From: Demequina sp. NBRC 110052
GTDB lineage: Bacteria; Actinomycetota; Actinomycetes; Actinomycetales; Demequinaceae
Length of the DNA: 64,000 bases
NCBI RefSeq assembly: GCF_002090075.1
Contig: NZ_BBRI01000004.1
Coordinates: forward strand, 186,001-250,000
Reading direction: 5' to 3'
In this document: one piece after another, positions 1-9,505 of the stretch
Position numbering within the stretch: position 1 is the stretch's first letter
How the letters are laid out: every line of letters begins with the position of its first letter
Made by a program: the position numbers and the translations under genes
The notes under the pieces: model-generated
Told to the model about the DNA's origin: nothing
Databases searched by the model: none
Seen by the model: only the letters and a program-made list of their open reading frames with translations

Positions 1-2
1 GC

Positions 3-260
3 GACGACCTGGATGCGTACGTGCAGCGCATGGAGAGCCTCGAGAAGCTCGTCGGCGAGCACGCGGGCGTCGCGCGTGCGGTGGCGATGTCCGCAGGCCG
101 CGAGCTGCGCGTGGTGGTGGAGCCCGACGAGGTGGACGACGAGGGCGTCCGGTCCCTGGCGCGTACAATTGCTGAGCACATCAGCCAGGACTTCACGTTC
201 CCCGGAGAGATCAAGGTGACGGTGATCCGCGAGCTTCGCGCGGACGCCGTCGCAGGATAG
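3..260 (+). CDS. rny: Ribonuclease Y, C-terminal fragment
   Basis: Only the last 85 residues are in the window; the reading frame is open to the left edge and ends with TAG. The visible part ([20 protein letters not shown], then [16 protein letters not shown], then [13 protein letters not shown]) is the conserved tail that follows the HD domain in RNase Y, the membrane-anchored endoribonuclease that starts mRNA decay. The catalytic HD and KH domains lie outside. miaB starts 2 nt after the stop, so the two are probably co-transcribed. The family call is strong because this tail is distinctive. Confidence 0.85.
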   Translation, partial: DDLDAYVQRMESLEKLVGEHAGVARAVAMSAGRELRVVVEPDEVDDEGVRSLARTIAEHISQDFTFPGEIKVTVIRELRADAVAG

Positions 261-262
261 GC

Positions 263-1783
263 ATGACCCAGACGACCCTCGCCCCCACCTACCTCGTCCG
301 TACCCTCGGGTGCCAGATGAACGTCCACGACTCCGAGCACATGGCGGGACTGCTGGAAGGCGCTGGCTACGCCCCCGCACCCGACGGGGCCGACGAGGCC
401 GATGTGGTCGTCATCAACACGTGCGCCGTCCGCGAGAACGCGGCTACGCGCCTGTACGGCAACCTCGGTCAGCTCGCCTCAGTGAAGCGGCAGCGCCCTG
501 GCATGCAGATCGCCGTGGGAGGCTGCCTTGCGCAGAAGGATCGCGGCGAGATCGTCGAGAAGGCTCCGTGGGTGGACGTCGTGTTCGGCACGCACAACAT
601 CGACGTGCTGCCCGCGATGCTCGAGCGCGCGCGTCACAACGCGCAGGCGCAAGTCGAGATCGAGGAGTCGCTGAAGGTCTTCCCCTCGACGCTTCCCAGC
701 CACCGCGACGCGATCGCCTCCGGGTGGGTGTCGATCTCGGTCGGCTGCAACAACACGTGCACGTTCTGCATCGTGCCGTCGCTGCGCGGCAAGGAGCGCG
801 ATCGCAGGCCCGGCGAGATCCTCGCGGAGGTCGAGGCGCTCGTGGCGCAGGGCGCCGTCGAGGTGACGCTGCTCGGCCAGAACGTGAACTCGTACGGCGT
901 CGAGTTCGGCGACCGCGGCGCGTTCGCCAAGCTTCTGCGAGCCTGCGGGGAGATCGAGGGCCTTGAGCGTGTGCGCTTCACCTCGCCCCACCCTGCCGCG
1001 TTTACCGATGATGTGATCGAGGCGATGGCCGCCACCCCGAACGTGATGCCGAGCCTGCACATGCCGCTGCAATCGGGCTCGGACCGCATCCTGCGTGCGA
1101 TGCGTCGCTCGTACCGCTCAGAGAGGTTCCTGGGGATCCTTGACAAGGTGCGTGCCGCGATGCCCGACGCCGCGATCACCACGGACATCATCGTCGGGTT
1201 CCCGGGAGAGACCGAAGAGAACTTCGCCGAGACGCTGCGGGTCGTCGAGCAGTCGCGCTTCACGTCGGCGTTCACCTTCCAGTACAGCCCGCGTCCTGGC
1301 ACCCCCGCGTTCGACCTGGCACCGCTTCCCAAGGAAGTCGTGCAGGAGCGGTTCGAACGGCTGGTGGCGCTGCAGGATCGCATCGCGCTCGAGGACTCGC
1401 AGGCGCTCGTGGGGCGCACCGTCGAGCTCATGGTGCTCGACGGTGCCGGACGCAAGGACGGGGCGACTGCGCGCCTGTCCGGGCGCGAGCCGGGAAACCG
1501 ACTCGTGCACTTCTCGCTCCCCGACGGGATGCGCGCCGACGGTGACGACGCTCCCCGTCCCGGCGACATGGTGACGGTGCAGATCACCCGCGGCGCCGGC
1601 TATCACCTCATCGCGGACTCGGCGGCCGACGGCGGGACGTACGCGGTGCGCCGCACGCGTGCAGGCGACGTGTGGGCAGCGGTCCAGCGCGGAGAGCACA
1701 GCCACGCGGATGCCTGCGGGACGCCCGGCGCGCCCGCCGGCCCCGTGAGTCTGGGCCTGCCGACGCTTCGCGTCGGTGTCTGA
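263..1783 (+). CDS. miaB: tRNA-2-methylthio-N6-dimethylallyladenosine synthase MiaB
   Basis: Radical-SAM methylthiotransferase that adds the 2-methylthio group to i6A37 of tRNAs reading UNN codons, acting after MiaA. The 506-residue protein has the N-terminal UPF0004 domain with three auxiliary-cluster cysteines (C17 in TLGCQMN, C54 in NTCAVREN, C88 in VGGCLAQ), then the radical-SAM motif CNNTCTFC (C162, C166, C169), and a C-terminal TRAM-like region at about residues 385-455. It continues some 50 residues past the TRAM region with a poorly conserved tail ending PTLRVGV. ATG lies 2 nt after rny and its ribosome-binding region lies in rny. Its end overlaps miaA by 8 nt. MiaA and MiaB in sequence make the whole ms2i6A37 pathway. 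Confidence 0.96.
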   Translation: MTQTTLAPTYLVRTLGCQMNVHDSEHMAGLLEGAGYAPAPDGADEADVVVINTCAVRENAATRLYGNLGQLASVKRQRPGMQIAVGGCLAQKDRGEIVEKAPWVDVVFGTHNIDVLPAMLERARHNAQAQVEIEESLKVFPSTLPSHRDAIASGWVSISVGCNNTCTFCIVPSLRGKERDRRPGEILAEVEALVAQGAVEVTLLGQNVNSYGVEFGDRGAFAKLLRACGEIEGLERVRFTSPHPAAFTDDVIEAMAATPNVMPSLHMPLQSGSDRILRAMRRSYRSERFLGILDKVRAAMPDAAITTDIIVGFPGETEENFAETLRVVEQSRFTSAFTFQYSPRPGTPAFDLAPLPKEVVQERFERLVALQDRIALEDSQALVGRTVELMVLDGAGRKDGATARLSGREPGNRLVHFSLPDGMRADGDDAPRPGDMVTVQITRGAGYHLIADSAADGGTYAVRRTRAGDVWAAVQRGEHSHADACGTPGAPAGPVSLGLPTLRVGV

Positions 1784-2750
1784 CGTGGCTGGCGCCGCGC
1801 CCGCGGGCCGGGAGGCGCCTCCGGTCATCGCCGTCGTCGGTGCGACGGCCACGGGCAAGTCCGCGGTGAGTCTCGGCCTAGCCGAAGCCCTCGATGCGGA
1901 GATCATCAACGGCGACTCCATGCAGTTCTACCGGGGCATGGACATCGGCACCGCCAAGCTGCCGATCGATGGGCGGCGGGGCATCCCGCACCACGAGCTG
2001 GACTGGCTCGACGTGCACGAGGACGCCTCCGTGGCCGCCTTCCAGGAGCGCGCGCGAGCCGACATCGACGCGATCCACGCGCGGGGCCGCCGCGCCATCG
2101 TCGTCGGCGGTTCCGGCCTGTACCTGCGTGCCCTGCTCGACGTGTTCGAGTTCCCCCCGACGGATCCCGAGGTGCGTGCGCGCCTCGAGGCGCGCGCGGA
2201 AGCGGAGGGGCCGGGCATGCTGCATCGGGAGCTCGCGGCGGTGGACCCGGCCGCGGCGGCGAAGATCGATGCCGCCAACGCCAAGCGCATCGTCCGTGCG
2301 CTGGAGATCAACGAGATCACCGGCGCGCCCATGGACAGCTCGCTTCCCCGGCACGCGTACGCGTTGCCGGCCGTGCAGGTGGGCCTGGAGCTCGCGTACG
2401 ACGTGCTGGACCCGCGGATCGACGCGCGGGTGGACGCGATGTGGGAGCAGGGCCTGGTGGACGAGGTGCGCGCGCTCGAGTCGCGCGGACTGCGTGAAGG
2501 CGTCACGGCGCGCCGCGCGGTGGGCTACGCGGAGACGCTGCGCCACCTGGACGGCGCGCTGGATGCCGCCGAGACGCGCGCGCTGATTGCGCAGCACACG
2601 CGCCGGCTCGCCCGCAAGCAGCGCAAGTGGTTCGGTCCCGACCCGCGCGTGCGCTGGGTGCAGGCGCCGCTGGACACGGCGGATATCGACCGCGCGACGG
2701 ACGACGCGGTGGCCCAGGTGCACGCCGCCGACCTAGGCTGGGCGTCATGA
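1776..2750 (+). CDS. miaA: tRNA dimethylallyltransferase MiaA
   Basis: Transfers dimethylallyl from DMAPP to N6 of A37 in tRNAs that read UNN codons; its product is the MiaB substrate. The 324-residue protein has the P-loop GATATGKS (about residues 22-29), the [18 protein letters not shown] substrate motif and the [12 protein letters not shown] motif of the family, plus the RKQRKWF basic segment near the C-terminus. I chose GTG at 1776, which overlaps the miaB stop. A second GTG three codons downstream is possible. Its TGA overlaps the ATG of dapF. Confidence 0.95.
   Translation: MSDVAGAAPAGREAPPVIAVVGATATGKSAVSLGLAEALDAEIINGDSMQFYRGMDIGTAKLPIDGRRGIPHHELDWLDVHEDASVAAFQERARADIDAIHARGRRAIVVGGSGLYLRALLDVFEFPPTDPEVRARLEARAEAEGPGMLHRELAAVDPAAAAKIDAANAKRIVRALEINEITGAPMDSSLPRHAYALPAVQVGLELAYDVLDPRIDARVDAMWEQGLVDEVRALESRGLREGVTARRAVGYAETLRHLDGALDAAETRALIAQHTRRLARKQRKWFGPDPRVRWVQAPLDTADIDRATDDAVAQVHAADLGWAS
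2734..2739 (+). promoter_or_regulatory. Putative -10 element for a leaderless dapF transcript
   Basis: TAGGCT inside the 3' end of miaA, followed by 7 nt and then the dapF ATG. It belongs to the recurring TANNNT + 6-7 nt + start pattern of this window. No convincing -35 is visible. dapF could also be expressed by coupling with miaA. Confidence 0.4.
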
Positions 2751-3616
2751 CAGCCCCCACCTCGCTGCGTTTCACCAAGGGTCACGGCACTGAGAACGAC
2801 TTCGTGCTGCTCTTCGACGAGCACGGCGAGGCAGCGCCGACGCCCGCGATGGTGCGGTTCCTGTGCGACAGGCGCGCCGGGCTGGGCGGCGACGGGCTCA
2901 TCCGCGCGGTCCGCGCGGGAAGCGACGACGCTGGGGCAGGATTCCCGGCGGACGCCTGGTTCATGGACTACTGGAACGCCGATGGCACCACCGCGCAGAT
3001 GTGTGGCAACGGCGTGCGCGTGTTCGCACGCTTCCTGGAGCGCGAGGCCGGTGTGGACTTGAGCGAGGGCCTTGCCATCGGCACCCGCGCAGGCGAGCGT
3101 ACGGTGACGTCCCTGGGAGACGGCCGCTACCGCGTCGGAATGGGCGTGTGGCGCCTGGGCACGGACGACGCGGTGGTCGCCGCGCATGGGATGACGCCGC
3201 CTCGTCCGGCCCAGCAGGTGGACATGGGCAATCCGCACCACGTCGTCGCCCTCGCCTCCGTCGAGGAGCTCGCAGCTCTTGACCTCCACGTGGCGCCCGC
3301 AGTGGAGCCGGTGCCGACCGAAGGCACCAACGTCGAGTTCGTGGTCGCACTGGGCACGTCCGAGGTGGACGGGGTCGAGCGCGGACGCGTGCGGATGCGC
3401 GTGCACGAGCGTGGAGTGGGGGAGACGCGCTCGTGCGGCACGGGCGCGTGCGCCGCAGCCCTGGCGGTGCGTGCGTGGGCAGGTCCCGGGGCTCCGGACG
3501 TGTGGGATGTCGAGGTGCCCGGCGGCGTCGTGACGGTGCGTGTTGACGACGACACGACCACCCTCGAGGGCCCGGCGGTGCTGGTCGCCGACGGCACGGT
3601 GGAGAGCGTCCGCTGA
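2747..3616 (+). CDS. dapF: Diaminopimelate epimerase
   Basis: Converts LL- to meso-diaminopimelate, the lysine precursor and, in many bacteria, the peptidoglycan cross-linking residue. The 289-residue protein begins with the conserved FTKGHGTENDFV segment. Both catalytic cysteines are present: C86 in QMCGNGVRVF and C230 in ETRSCGTGACAAA. GNPHHVV and GTNVEFV are typical family motifs. The ATG at 2747 overlaps the miaA stop (ATGA). A longer open frame begins at 2627 inside miaA, but the family N-terminus matches 2747. A TAGGCT hexamer just upstream may also give a leaderless message. Confidence 0.96.
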   Translation: MTAPTSLRFTKGHGTENDFVLLFDEHGEAAPTPAMVRFLCDRRAGLGGDGLIRAVRAGSDDAGAGFPADAWFMDYWNADGTTAQMCGNGVRVFARFLEREAGVDLSEGLAIGTRAGERTVTSLGDGRYRVGMGVWRLGTDDAVVAAHGMTPPRPAQQVDMGNPHHVVALASVEELAALDLHVAPAVEPVPTEGTNVEFVVALGTSEVDGVERGRVRMRVHERGVGETRSCGTGACAAALAVRAWAGPGAPDVWDVEVPGGVVTVRVDDDTTTLEGPAVLVADGTVESVR

Positions 3617-3640
3617 CACTTCTGAGCAGTTCCTGAGGAA

Positions 3641-3663
3641 GCCCTGACGATGCCGCGTCGGGC
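3641..3663 (+). terminator. Hairpin after dapF
   Basis: GCCC-T-GACG pairs with CGTC-GGGC around a 6-nt loop, with one bulged T. It lies 24 nt past the dapF stop and before the surface-protein gene. There is no T-run, so termination is inferred only from position and stem strength. Confidence 0.4.
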
Positions 3664-3757
3664 CTCGTATCTGCCCTTCCGGGACGGTTGACTGGCCGTC
3701 GAGCCGCGCGCGGGACCGAGAGTCGTTCCCCGGCTGTCGCGGCAAGGGGAGCAGAGA

Positions 3758-5176
3758 ATGCGATACACCTGGATCGCGCGCGCCGGCGCGGCGTCGGCGC
3801 TGGCGGCGGTAGGCGCCCTCGTGGCGGCGCCGGCATTTGCGGCGTCCGACGACGTGCAGACGGACACCGTCCTGTGGGACGGCGTCGACGACGACACCGG
3901 CGAGATCACCGACGCGATCGCGCTGAGTCACGACCTGTGGGGCTCCGGCGTGGACGTGTACGGCTGGTTCAACACGGACGCGTTCGACGCGTTGTTCGAC
4001 ATCGCGACTGTCTCCTATGGCTCGGACAGTGTCAGGCTCGGCCTCGACGGGGACCTGACCCCGGTGAGCACGGACTACGTCGACTTCGGCACCACGGTGC
4101 TGAGCGGGACGGCGCAGGTCTCGTTGTCAGACGAGGACCCCGTCGAGCCCGCTGATCACGACTTCACCGTCACTGTGACGCTCACCATCGAGGGAAGCTA
4201 CGCCGCCTGGAACGTCGAGGTGGAGCCCAGCGTCACCGAGGACGACGTCGCGGCGGCGATGGTGAGCGACATCGTGGTGGACGTGGAGGGCAACCTCGGT
4301 TCCGACGGCGGCACCGTGTGGGAGCAGACCGGTCCCGACTCGTTCATCTCGCACGATGAGTTCGAGTTCGCCAGCGATAACTCTTTCGACCACGTCATCG
4401 CGTGGAAGATGCTGGGCGAGGCCGCCGTCGCCGATGTCGAGGACGGTGACGACGTCGCGGCCTTCTTCGCCACTCTCGGCGAGGCGGGTGAGGTGACGTT
4501 CATGCTCTCTCTCCAGAGCTATGACGCGTGCTCGATCGACGAGGCCGTCGCCGCTCAGCGCGCAGCCGCCCCCACGCTGGACGCCACCTTCGGCGAGAAC
4601 CTCGAGACGATCCTCACGCCAAACTGCTGGATCCCCGGCACGATGCCGCAGGTGAGCGCGGGCGAGCCCTTCGACGTCGAGTTGCCATTGACCTTCTCCG
4701 ACGAGATCGTCGCGATGCTCTCTGACAGCCTTGCCGTCGTCGATGCGCCCGTCGTGGTGGTCCCGCTCGACGTTCCCGAGGGTGTCTCGGCCGAGGCGCT
4801 CCATGACCTGAACACGGGCGAGTGGACCCTGCACCTGAGTGGCGTGATCGCGAACCCCGGGGCGACGACGCTGCGGTTCGGCACGTTCTTCGATCTCGAC
4901 ACGAGCGAGATCGGCTACCTCGAGACGAGCGGAGGCAGCGAGCGGATGGAGGTCGAAGGTCCGTCCCTACCCGGCCTGTGGGAGATCCCCGTCAACGTCG
5001 CGGGAGCGGCGCCGACCGACCCGCAGTCCGGCGATGACGGTGCGGGCGCCGACGCCGGTGCCGACGGCGACGAGCTCGCCGCGACCGGGGTGGAGGCGTC
5101 GGTGTCCTTCACCGCCGCGGCGATCCTTGCCTCCCTTGGCGTGGCCGCGGTCATCGGCTCGCGACGGCGCGTCTGA
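3758..5176 (+). CDS. Secreted acidic LAxTG (sortase-anchored) surface protein of unknown function
   Basis: The 472-residue protein has a clear signal peptide (RIW-like basic start, hydrophobic core, cleavage near APAFA-AS at about residue 29). The exported part is very rich in Asp, Glu, Thr and Val. Its C-terminus is a cell-wall sorting signal: LAATG at residues 440-444, a hydrophobic stretch (AAAILASLGVAAVIG), then SRRRV. LAxTG motifs are used by class E sortases of high-GC actinobacteria. I recognise no domain in the body; two cysteines (in YDACSID and TPNCWIP) could form a disulfide. The ATG follows an AAGGGGAG ribosome site. It stands alone, bounded by a hairpin upstream and a convergent terminator downstream. 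Adhesin or surface-layer role is only a guess. Confidence 0.85.
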   Translation: MRYTWIARAGAASALAAVGALVAAPAFAASDDVQTDTVLWDGVDDDTGEITDAIALSHDLWGSGVDVYGWFNTDAFDALFDIATVSYGSDSVRLGLDGDLTPVSTDYVDFGTTVLSGTAQVSLSDEDPVEPADHDFTVTVTLTIEGSYAAWNVEVEPSVTEDDVAAAMVSDIVVDVEGNLGSDGGTVWEQTGPDSFISHDEFEFASDNSFDHVIAWKMLGEAAVADVEDGDDVAAFFATLGEAGEVTFMLSLQSYDACSIDEAVAAQRAAAPTLDATFGENLETILTPNCWIPGTMPQVSAGEPFDVELPLTFSDEIVAMLSDSLAVVDAPVVVVPLDVPEGVSAEALHDLNTGEWTLHLSGVIANPGATTLRFGTFFDLDTSEIGYLETSGGSERMEVEGPSLPGLWEIPVNVAGAAPTDPQSGDDGAGADAGADGDELAATGVEASVSFTAAAILASLGVAAVIGSRRRV

Positions 5177-5187
5177 CCCGAATCGGC

Positions 5188-5220
5188 CTCGCCGCGCGCC
5201 ATCACCGGACGCGCGGCGGG
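5188..5220. terminator. Convergent terminator hairpin
   Basis: CTCGCCGCGCG (5188-5198) pairs with CGCGCGGCGGG (5210-5220), an 11-bp stem with one G-T pair and an 11-nt loop. It sits between the surface protein (+) and the methyltransferase (-), so it could serve both. No T-run. Confidence 0.6.
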
Positions 5221-5248
5221 GCCCTTCGCTGGGTGGAGCGGGCGAGCG

Positions 5249-5869
5249 CTACGCGGCGTCGACCCTCAGCACCCGGAACCCCTTGGCCGAGGCGATCTTC
5301 TCCACGGCCCCCCACCCTGCGTCGGGCGCCTGGGCTGAGAGCCACTTCGCGAGGGAGTCCGCGCCGAGGTTCTTCTGGATCACGAGGTAGGCCTCTCCTC
5401 CAGGGGCGAGCCGGGGGAGCCAGGTCCGCAGCAGCGCGTGCAGCGCATCCTTCCCGACGCGGATGGGCGGGTTGGACCAGATCGTGTCGTAGCGCGCATG
5501 CGGATCCACCTCGTCGGCGGCGACAGCCTCGATCGGCGCGAGCGGATGGCGTGCACCGACGCGCGCGACGTTGCGCCGCAGGAGGTCGAGCGCGCGCTGG
5601 TTGACGTCCACGGCGGTGACCACGGCATCAGGCGCGCGCAGCGCGGCGGTGAGCGCGAGGGGACCCCAGCCGCAGCCCAGGTCGAGCACGCGGCCACGCG
5701 GCTCGGGTACGGTCCGCAGCAGCACCTGGGTGCCGAGATCCACGTGGCCAGGGGAGAACACGCCCCCGGCGGTCTCGAGCTCGAGCTCGCGGCCCGCCAG
5801 AGAGACGGAGATCGTGCGTCGCTCGTCTGCCGACGCGGGCTGCGCGCTGAAGTAATGGTCCTCGCTCAC
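5249..5869 (-). CDS. RsmC-like class I SAM methyltransferase
   Basis: The 206-residue protein has the MTS small-domain fold: SAM motif I VLDLGCGWGPLAL, an acidic motif II (VTAVDVNQRALDLL), and the base-methyltransferase motif NPP in TIWSNPPIRVG, followed by GGEAYLVIQKNLGA. These features match 16S rRNA guanine-N2 methyltransferases of the RsmC/YbxB type, but the N-terminal half of full-length RsmC is absent, so the rRNA target is unproven. I prefer the GTG at 5869 because a TACGCT hexamer lies 6 nt upstream of it (leaderless pattern). An ATG at 5911 would add 14 residues of unlikely Arg/Gly-rich sequence. Divergent from hflX. Confidence 0.85.
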   Translation of the reverse strand: MSEDHYFSAQPASADERRTISVSLAGRELELETAGGVFSPGHVDLGTQVLLRTVPEPRGRVLDLGCGWGPLALTAALRAPDAVVTAVDVNQRALDLLRRNVARVGARHPLAPIEAVAADEVDPHARYDTIWSNPPIRVGKDALHALLRTWLPRLAPGGEAYLVIQKNLGADSLAKWLSAQAPDAGWGAVEKIASAKGFRVLRVDAA

Positions 5870-5875
5870 GCCTGA

Positions 5876-5881
5876 AGCGTA
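5876..5881 (-). promoter_or_regulatory. Putative -10 for the methyltransferase gene
   Basis: On the minus strand TACGCT is followed by TCAGGC and then GTG, the 6-nt leaderless spacing seen repeatedly in this window. It helps decide the start codon of the methyltransferase. Confidence 0.45.
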
Positions 5882-5934
5882 ACTGTCCCCAGACCCTCGT
5901 CGGCGGCGCACCGGGGTGAGACAATGGACGATCT

Positions 5935-7461
5935 ATGACTGACCGACTGCACCCTGTCGACGAGGCCGACGAGATCGACACCGATCTCGACGCGGCCGCC
6001 GACCCAACCGCCCGCTCCCGCGCCGATGCGATGCTAGAGCGGGTCCTGTCGCGCGCCGGCACCGCCGTCGCGCAGGGCTCGACCGCCGCCACCGACTACG
6101 ACGGTGACCAACTCGATCGCGAGGAACGTGCCGCACTGCGCCGTGTGTCCGGACTGTCGACCGAGCTTGAGGACATCACCGAGGTCGAGTACCGCCAGCT
6201 GCGCCTCGAGAAGGTCGTGCTCGTGGGCCAGTGGTCGCGCGGCACTCTCGAGGACGCCGAGGTGTCGCTGCGCGAGCTCGCCGCGCTCGCCGAGACCGCG
6301 GGCTCCGAGGTGCTCGACGGCGTGCTTCAGAGGCGCCCGAACCCTGACCCGGCGACCTACATCGGCTCGGGCAAGGCCGCCGAGGTGGGCGAGCTCGTCA
6401 AAGCCCTCGGAGCCGACACCGTCATCGTCAACGACGACCTCGCGCCCAGCCAGCGGCGCGCGCTCGAGGATGTCATCAAGATCAAGGTCATCGACCGCAC
6501 GGCGCTCATCCTGGACATCTTCGCGCAGCATGCGAAGTCCAAGGAGGGCAAGGCCCAGGTCGAGCTCGCGCAGCTCGAGTACCTCCTGCCGCGACTGCGC
6601 GGCTGGGGCGAGTCGATGTCCCGCCAGGCCGGCGGACGCGTCGCAGGCGGTGAGGGCATCGGCTCGCGCGGACCCGGCGAGACGAAGATCGAGCTCGACC
6701 GCCGCCGCATCCGCACGCGGATGGCTCAGCTGCGCCGCCAGATCAAGGCGATGGAACCTGCGCGCGCCGTGCGGCGAGAGCGTCGTCTTGGCATGGCGAA
6801 CGTCGCGATCGTCGGCTACACGAACGCGGGCAAGTCCTCGATCCTCAACCGCGTCACGGGTGCGGGCGTGCTCGTGGAGAACGCGCTGTTCGCGACGCTC
6901 GACCCCACCGTGCGCCGCTCGCAGACCCCCGACGGGCGCGCCTTCACCGTCTCCGACACGGTCGGCTTTGTGAAGGACCTGCCCCACCAGCTGGTGGCGG
7001 CCTTCGCCTCGACGCTCGAGGAGGCGGCGAACGCCGACCTCATCCTGCACGTGGTGGACGCCTCGCATCCCGACCCCGAGGGTCAGATCCGTGCGGTCCA
7101 CGAGGTGCTCGCCGATGTGCCCGGCGCGAGCGACGTCACCGAGCTGCTCGTGCTCAACAAGTGCGATGTCGCAGACCACGCGACCGTGCTGCAACTGCGG
7201 TCTCGGCGCGAACCCACCATCGAGGTGTCAGCCCTGACGGGCGAGGGCATCCCCGAGCTGCTGGAGCGCATCGGCGAGCTGCTGCCGCGGCCCGCCGTGC
7301 GCGTCGAGCTCGTCGTGCCCTACACGCGCGGCGACCTCGTCAGCGAGGCGCACACGCACGGGGAGGTCCTCGACGAAGCGCACGAAGCCGACGGCACCCA
7401 CCTCGTCGCGCTCGTCGATGCACCTCTCGCCGCGCGGCTCGAGGAGGCTGCCGTCCGTTGA
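5935..7461 (+). CDS. hflX: GTPase HflX
   Basis: Ribosome-associated GTPase that splits stalled 70S or 100S ribosomes. The 508-residue protein has the glycine-rich N-terminal HflX domain (TYIGSGKAAEVGEL, then PRLRGWGESMSRQAGG and GIGSRGPGETKIELDRR), then the GTPase domain with G1 GYTNAGKSS (about residue 294), G3 DTVGFVKDLPHQLVAAF and G4 NKCD. An N-terminal extension of about 60 acidic residues precedes the HflX domain, as in other actinobacteria. A GACAAT hexamer ends 9 nt before the ATG, so the leader, if any, is very short. Part of the lexA neighbourhood conserved across actinobacteria. Confidence 0.95.
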   Translation: MTDRLHPVDEADEIDTDLDAAADPTARSRADAMLERVLSRAGTAVAQGSTAATDYDGDQLDREERAALRRVSGLSTELEDITEVEYRQLRLEKVVLVGQWSRGTLEDAEVSLRELAALAETAGSEVLDGVLQRRPNPDPATYIGSGKAAEVGELVKALGADTVIVNDDLAPSQRRALEDVIKIKVIDRTALILDIFAQHAKSKEGKAQVELAQLEYLLPRLRGWGESMSRQAGGRVAGGEGIGSRGPGETKIELDRRRIRTRMAQLRRQIKAMEPARAVRRERRLGMANVAIVGYTNAGKSSILNRVTGAGVLVENALFATLDPTVRRSQTPDGRAFTVSDTVGFVKDLPHQLVAAFASTLEEAANADLILHVVDASHPDPEGQIRAVHEVLADVPGASDVTELLVLNKCDVADHATVLQLRSRREPTIEVSALTGEGIPELLERIGELLPRPAVRVELVVPYTRGDLVSEAHTHGEVLDEAHEADGTHLVALVDAPLAARLEEAAVR

Positions 7462-7510
7462 GCGATGAGCGACGGGCCCGCCGTGGGCCGCGGATGCGCG
7501 GTGCGGCGAG

Positions 7511-9493
7511 GTGACCACGCACGAGTCGGTCGACGATGCCTTGAATGCGCCCGACGCAGCGACGAGCCACGAGGTCGATGCGCTCCTCGCACGCGCGGTC
7601 GAGAGCCTCGGAGGCCATCCACGTGAGGGCCAGGCGCGCATGGCGCGCGTCGTCGCGGACGCTCTGCAGGGCGGCGAGCATGCGCTGGTCCAGGCAGGCA
7701 CGGGCACGGGAAAGTCGCTCGGCTACCTGGTCCCTGCGGTCGCTCACGCCGTCGCCGCGCACGAGCGCGTCGTGGTGTCGACCGCGACGCTCGCACTGCA
7801 GCGTCAGGTGTACGCGAAGGACCTGCCGCTGGTCCTCGACGCGCTCGAGCCGCTGATCGGCTCGCGGCCCGAGGTCGCGCTGTTCAAGGGGCGCTCCAAC
7901 TACCTGTGCAAGCACAAGATGGCCGGCGGTTATCCCGAGCCCGAGGATGAGCAGCTGTTCGAGGTAGGGCCCACGAGCGAGCTGGGCCGCCAGGTCGCAC
8001 GTCTGCACGAGTGGGCCGAGGAAACCGACACGGGCGATCGAGACGACCTGGTCCCGGGTGTGCCGCACCGGGCCTGGGCGCAGGTCTCCGTCTCGGGCCG
8101 CGAGTGTCTCGAGTCGAAGTGCCCGCTGGCGCAGGAGTGCTTCTCGATGAAGGCGCGTGCCGATGCCGCACGCGCGAGCATCGTCGTGACGAACCACGCC
8201 GTGCTCGGAGTGCAGGCCACGAGTCACGACCTGCTGGGCGATCACGATGCCCTGATCATCGACGAGGCGCACGAGCTCGTGCAGCGAATCACGTCGTCAG
8301 CGACGCATGAGCTCACGGTCCGCGGACTCGACCGTGCCGCGACCGCAGCCCGGCGCTGCGGCCTCACCACCGACGACCTGGACCGTGCGGCGCGAGCCGT
8401 CGACTCGGCGCTCGGTGACGAGAACGTCGGGCGGCTGCGCCTCGGACTGCCCGAGGCGCTCGCCGCCTCGGTAGAGCTCGCGAGGGCGGCGGCCCGCACG
8501 CTGGTGAGCGAGGTGTCCAAGGTCGCCGAGAAGGCGGGAGCCGCGGCCAAGGTTGCGACAGCGCAGCTGACGGAGATCGTCGACGTGTGCGAGGAGCTCC
8601 AGGGTGAGCACGGACGCTATGTCATCTGGCTCGCGCCTCCCGACGGCGACTACGACGCGACGCGACCGTCGCGCATTCTCGCCGCGCCGCTCGACGTCGC
8701 CGGGCTGATCGGAGGCAGGCTCGCCTCCGAGAAGGCCACCGTCATGACCTCAGCGACGCTCGCGCTGGGAGGCGGGTTCGAGGCGATCGCCCGCCACCTT
8801 GGCATCGAGGATCCCGTGACGCTGGACGCGGGGAGCCCGTTCGACTACGCGAAGCAGGGAATCCTGTACGTCGCCTCGCATCTGCCGCGACCGACCGCCG
8901 GCGGCATCTCCGACGAGGCACTCGACGAACTCGTCGCTCTCGTAGAGGCCGCAGGAGGTCGCACGCTGGGTCTGTTCAGCTCGCATCGAGCCGCGCAGGC
9001 GGCGACTGAGGCGCTGCGCGAGCGACTCGACGTGCCCGTGCTCAACCAGTTGGACGACCAGGTCTCGACCCTCGTAGAGACGTTCAAGGCTGAGCCGCGC
9101 GCGTGCTTGCTCGGGTCGACCTCGCTGTGGCAGGGCATCGATGTGCCGGGCGCGACGGCGTCACTGGTCGTCATCGACCGCATCCCGTTCCCGCGACCCG
9201 ACGATCCCGTGGCACAGGCGCGGACCGAGGCGGTGGCTCAGCGAGGAGGTAACGGCTTCATGGCGGTCAGTGCGACGCATGCGGCGCTGCTCATGGCGCA
9301 GGGCGCGGGGCGGCTCATCCGCTCGCGCGAGGACAGGGGAGTCGTCGCGGTGCTGGACTCGCGCCTGGCGACCGCGCGCTACGGCGGGTTCCTCGCGCGC
9401 TCCATGCCTCCGCTATGGCCCACGAAGGACCGGGACGCGGTACTGGCGGCGCTGCGCCGCCTGGATGCCACCGCCGCCGCTGACGGGCGCTGA
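7511..9493 (+). CDS. DinG/YoaA-type iron-sulfur DNA helicase
   Basis: Superfamily 2 (XPD-like) 5'-3' helicase of 660 residues. Visible are the Q-like and Walker A region (QAGTGTGKSLGYLVP, about residue 63), the Fe-S cysteines (one in NYLCKHK near residue 133 and three in ECLESKCPLAQEC near 199-211), the DEAH box IIDEAHEL (about residue 250), and C-terminal helicase motifs GSTSLWQGIDVPG and QGAGRLIRSREDRG. The N-terminal exonuclease domain of Bacillus DinG is missing, as in E. coli DinG/YoaA. GTG start, 49 nt after hflX. It converges with lexA with 12 nt between stops. Probable role in repair of replication blocks; no SOS box is visible in front of it. Confidence 0.9.
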   Translation: MTTHESVDDALNAPDAATSHEVDALLARAVESLGGHPREGQARMARVVADALQGGEHALVQAGTGTGKSLGYLVPAVAHAVAAHERVVVSTATLALQRQVYAKDLPLVLDALEPLIGSRPEVALFKGRSNYLCKHKMAGGYPEPEDEQLFEVGPTSELGRQVARLHEWAEETDTGDRDDLVPGVPHRAWAQVSVSGRECLESKCPLAQECFSMKARADAARASIVVTNHAVLGVQATSHDLLGDHDALIIDEAHELVQRITSSATHELTVRGLDRAATAARRCGLTTDDLDRAARAVDSALGDENVGRLRLGLPEALAASVELARAAARTLVSEVSKVAEKAGAAAKVATAQLTEIVDVCEELQGEHGRYVIWLAPPDGDYDATRPSRILAAPLDVAGLIGGRLASEKATVMTSATLALGGGFEAIARHLGIEDPVTLDAGSPFDYAKQGILYVASHLPRPTAGGISDEALDELVALVEAAGGRTLGLFSSHRAAQAATEALRERLDVPVLNQLDDQVSTLVETFKAEPRACLLGSTSLWQGIDVPGATASLVVIDRIPFPRPDDPVAQARTEAVAQRGGNGFMAVSATHAALLMAQGAGRLIRSREDRGVVAVLDSRLATARYGGFLARSMPPLWPTKDRDAVLAALRRLDATAAADGR

Positions 9494-9505
9494 TCGCCCG
9501 GCTCG

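Noticed and set aside
3688-3693. TTGACT as a -35 for the surface-protein gene
   Set aside because: 17 nt downstream reads CGGGAC, not a -10.
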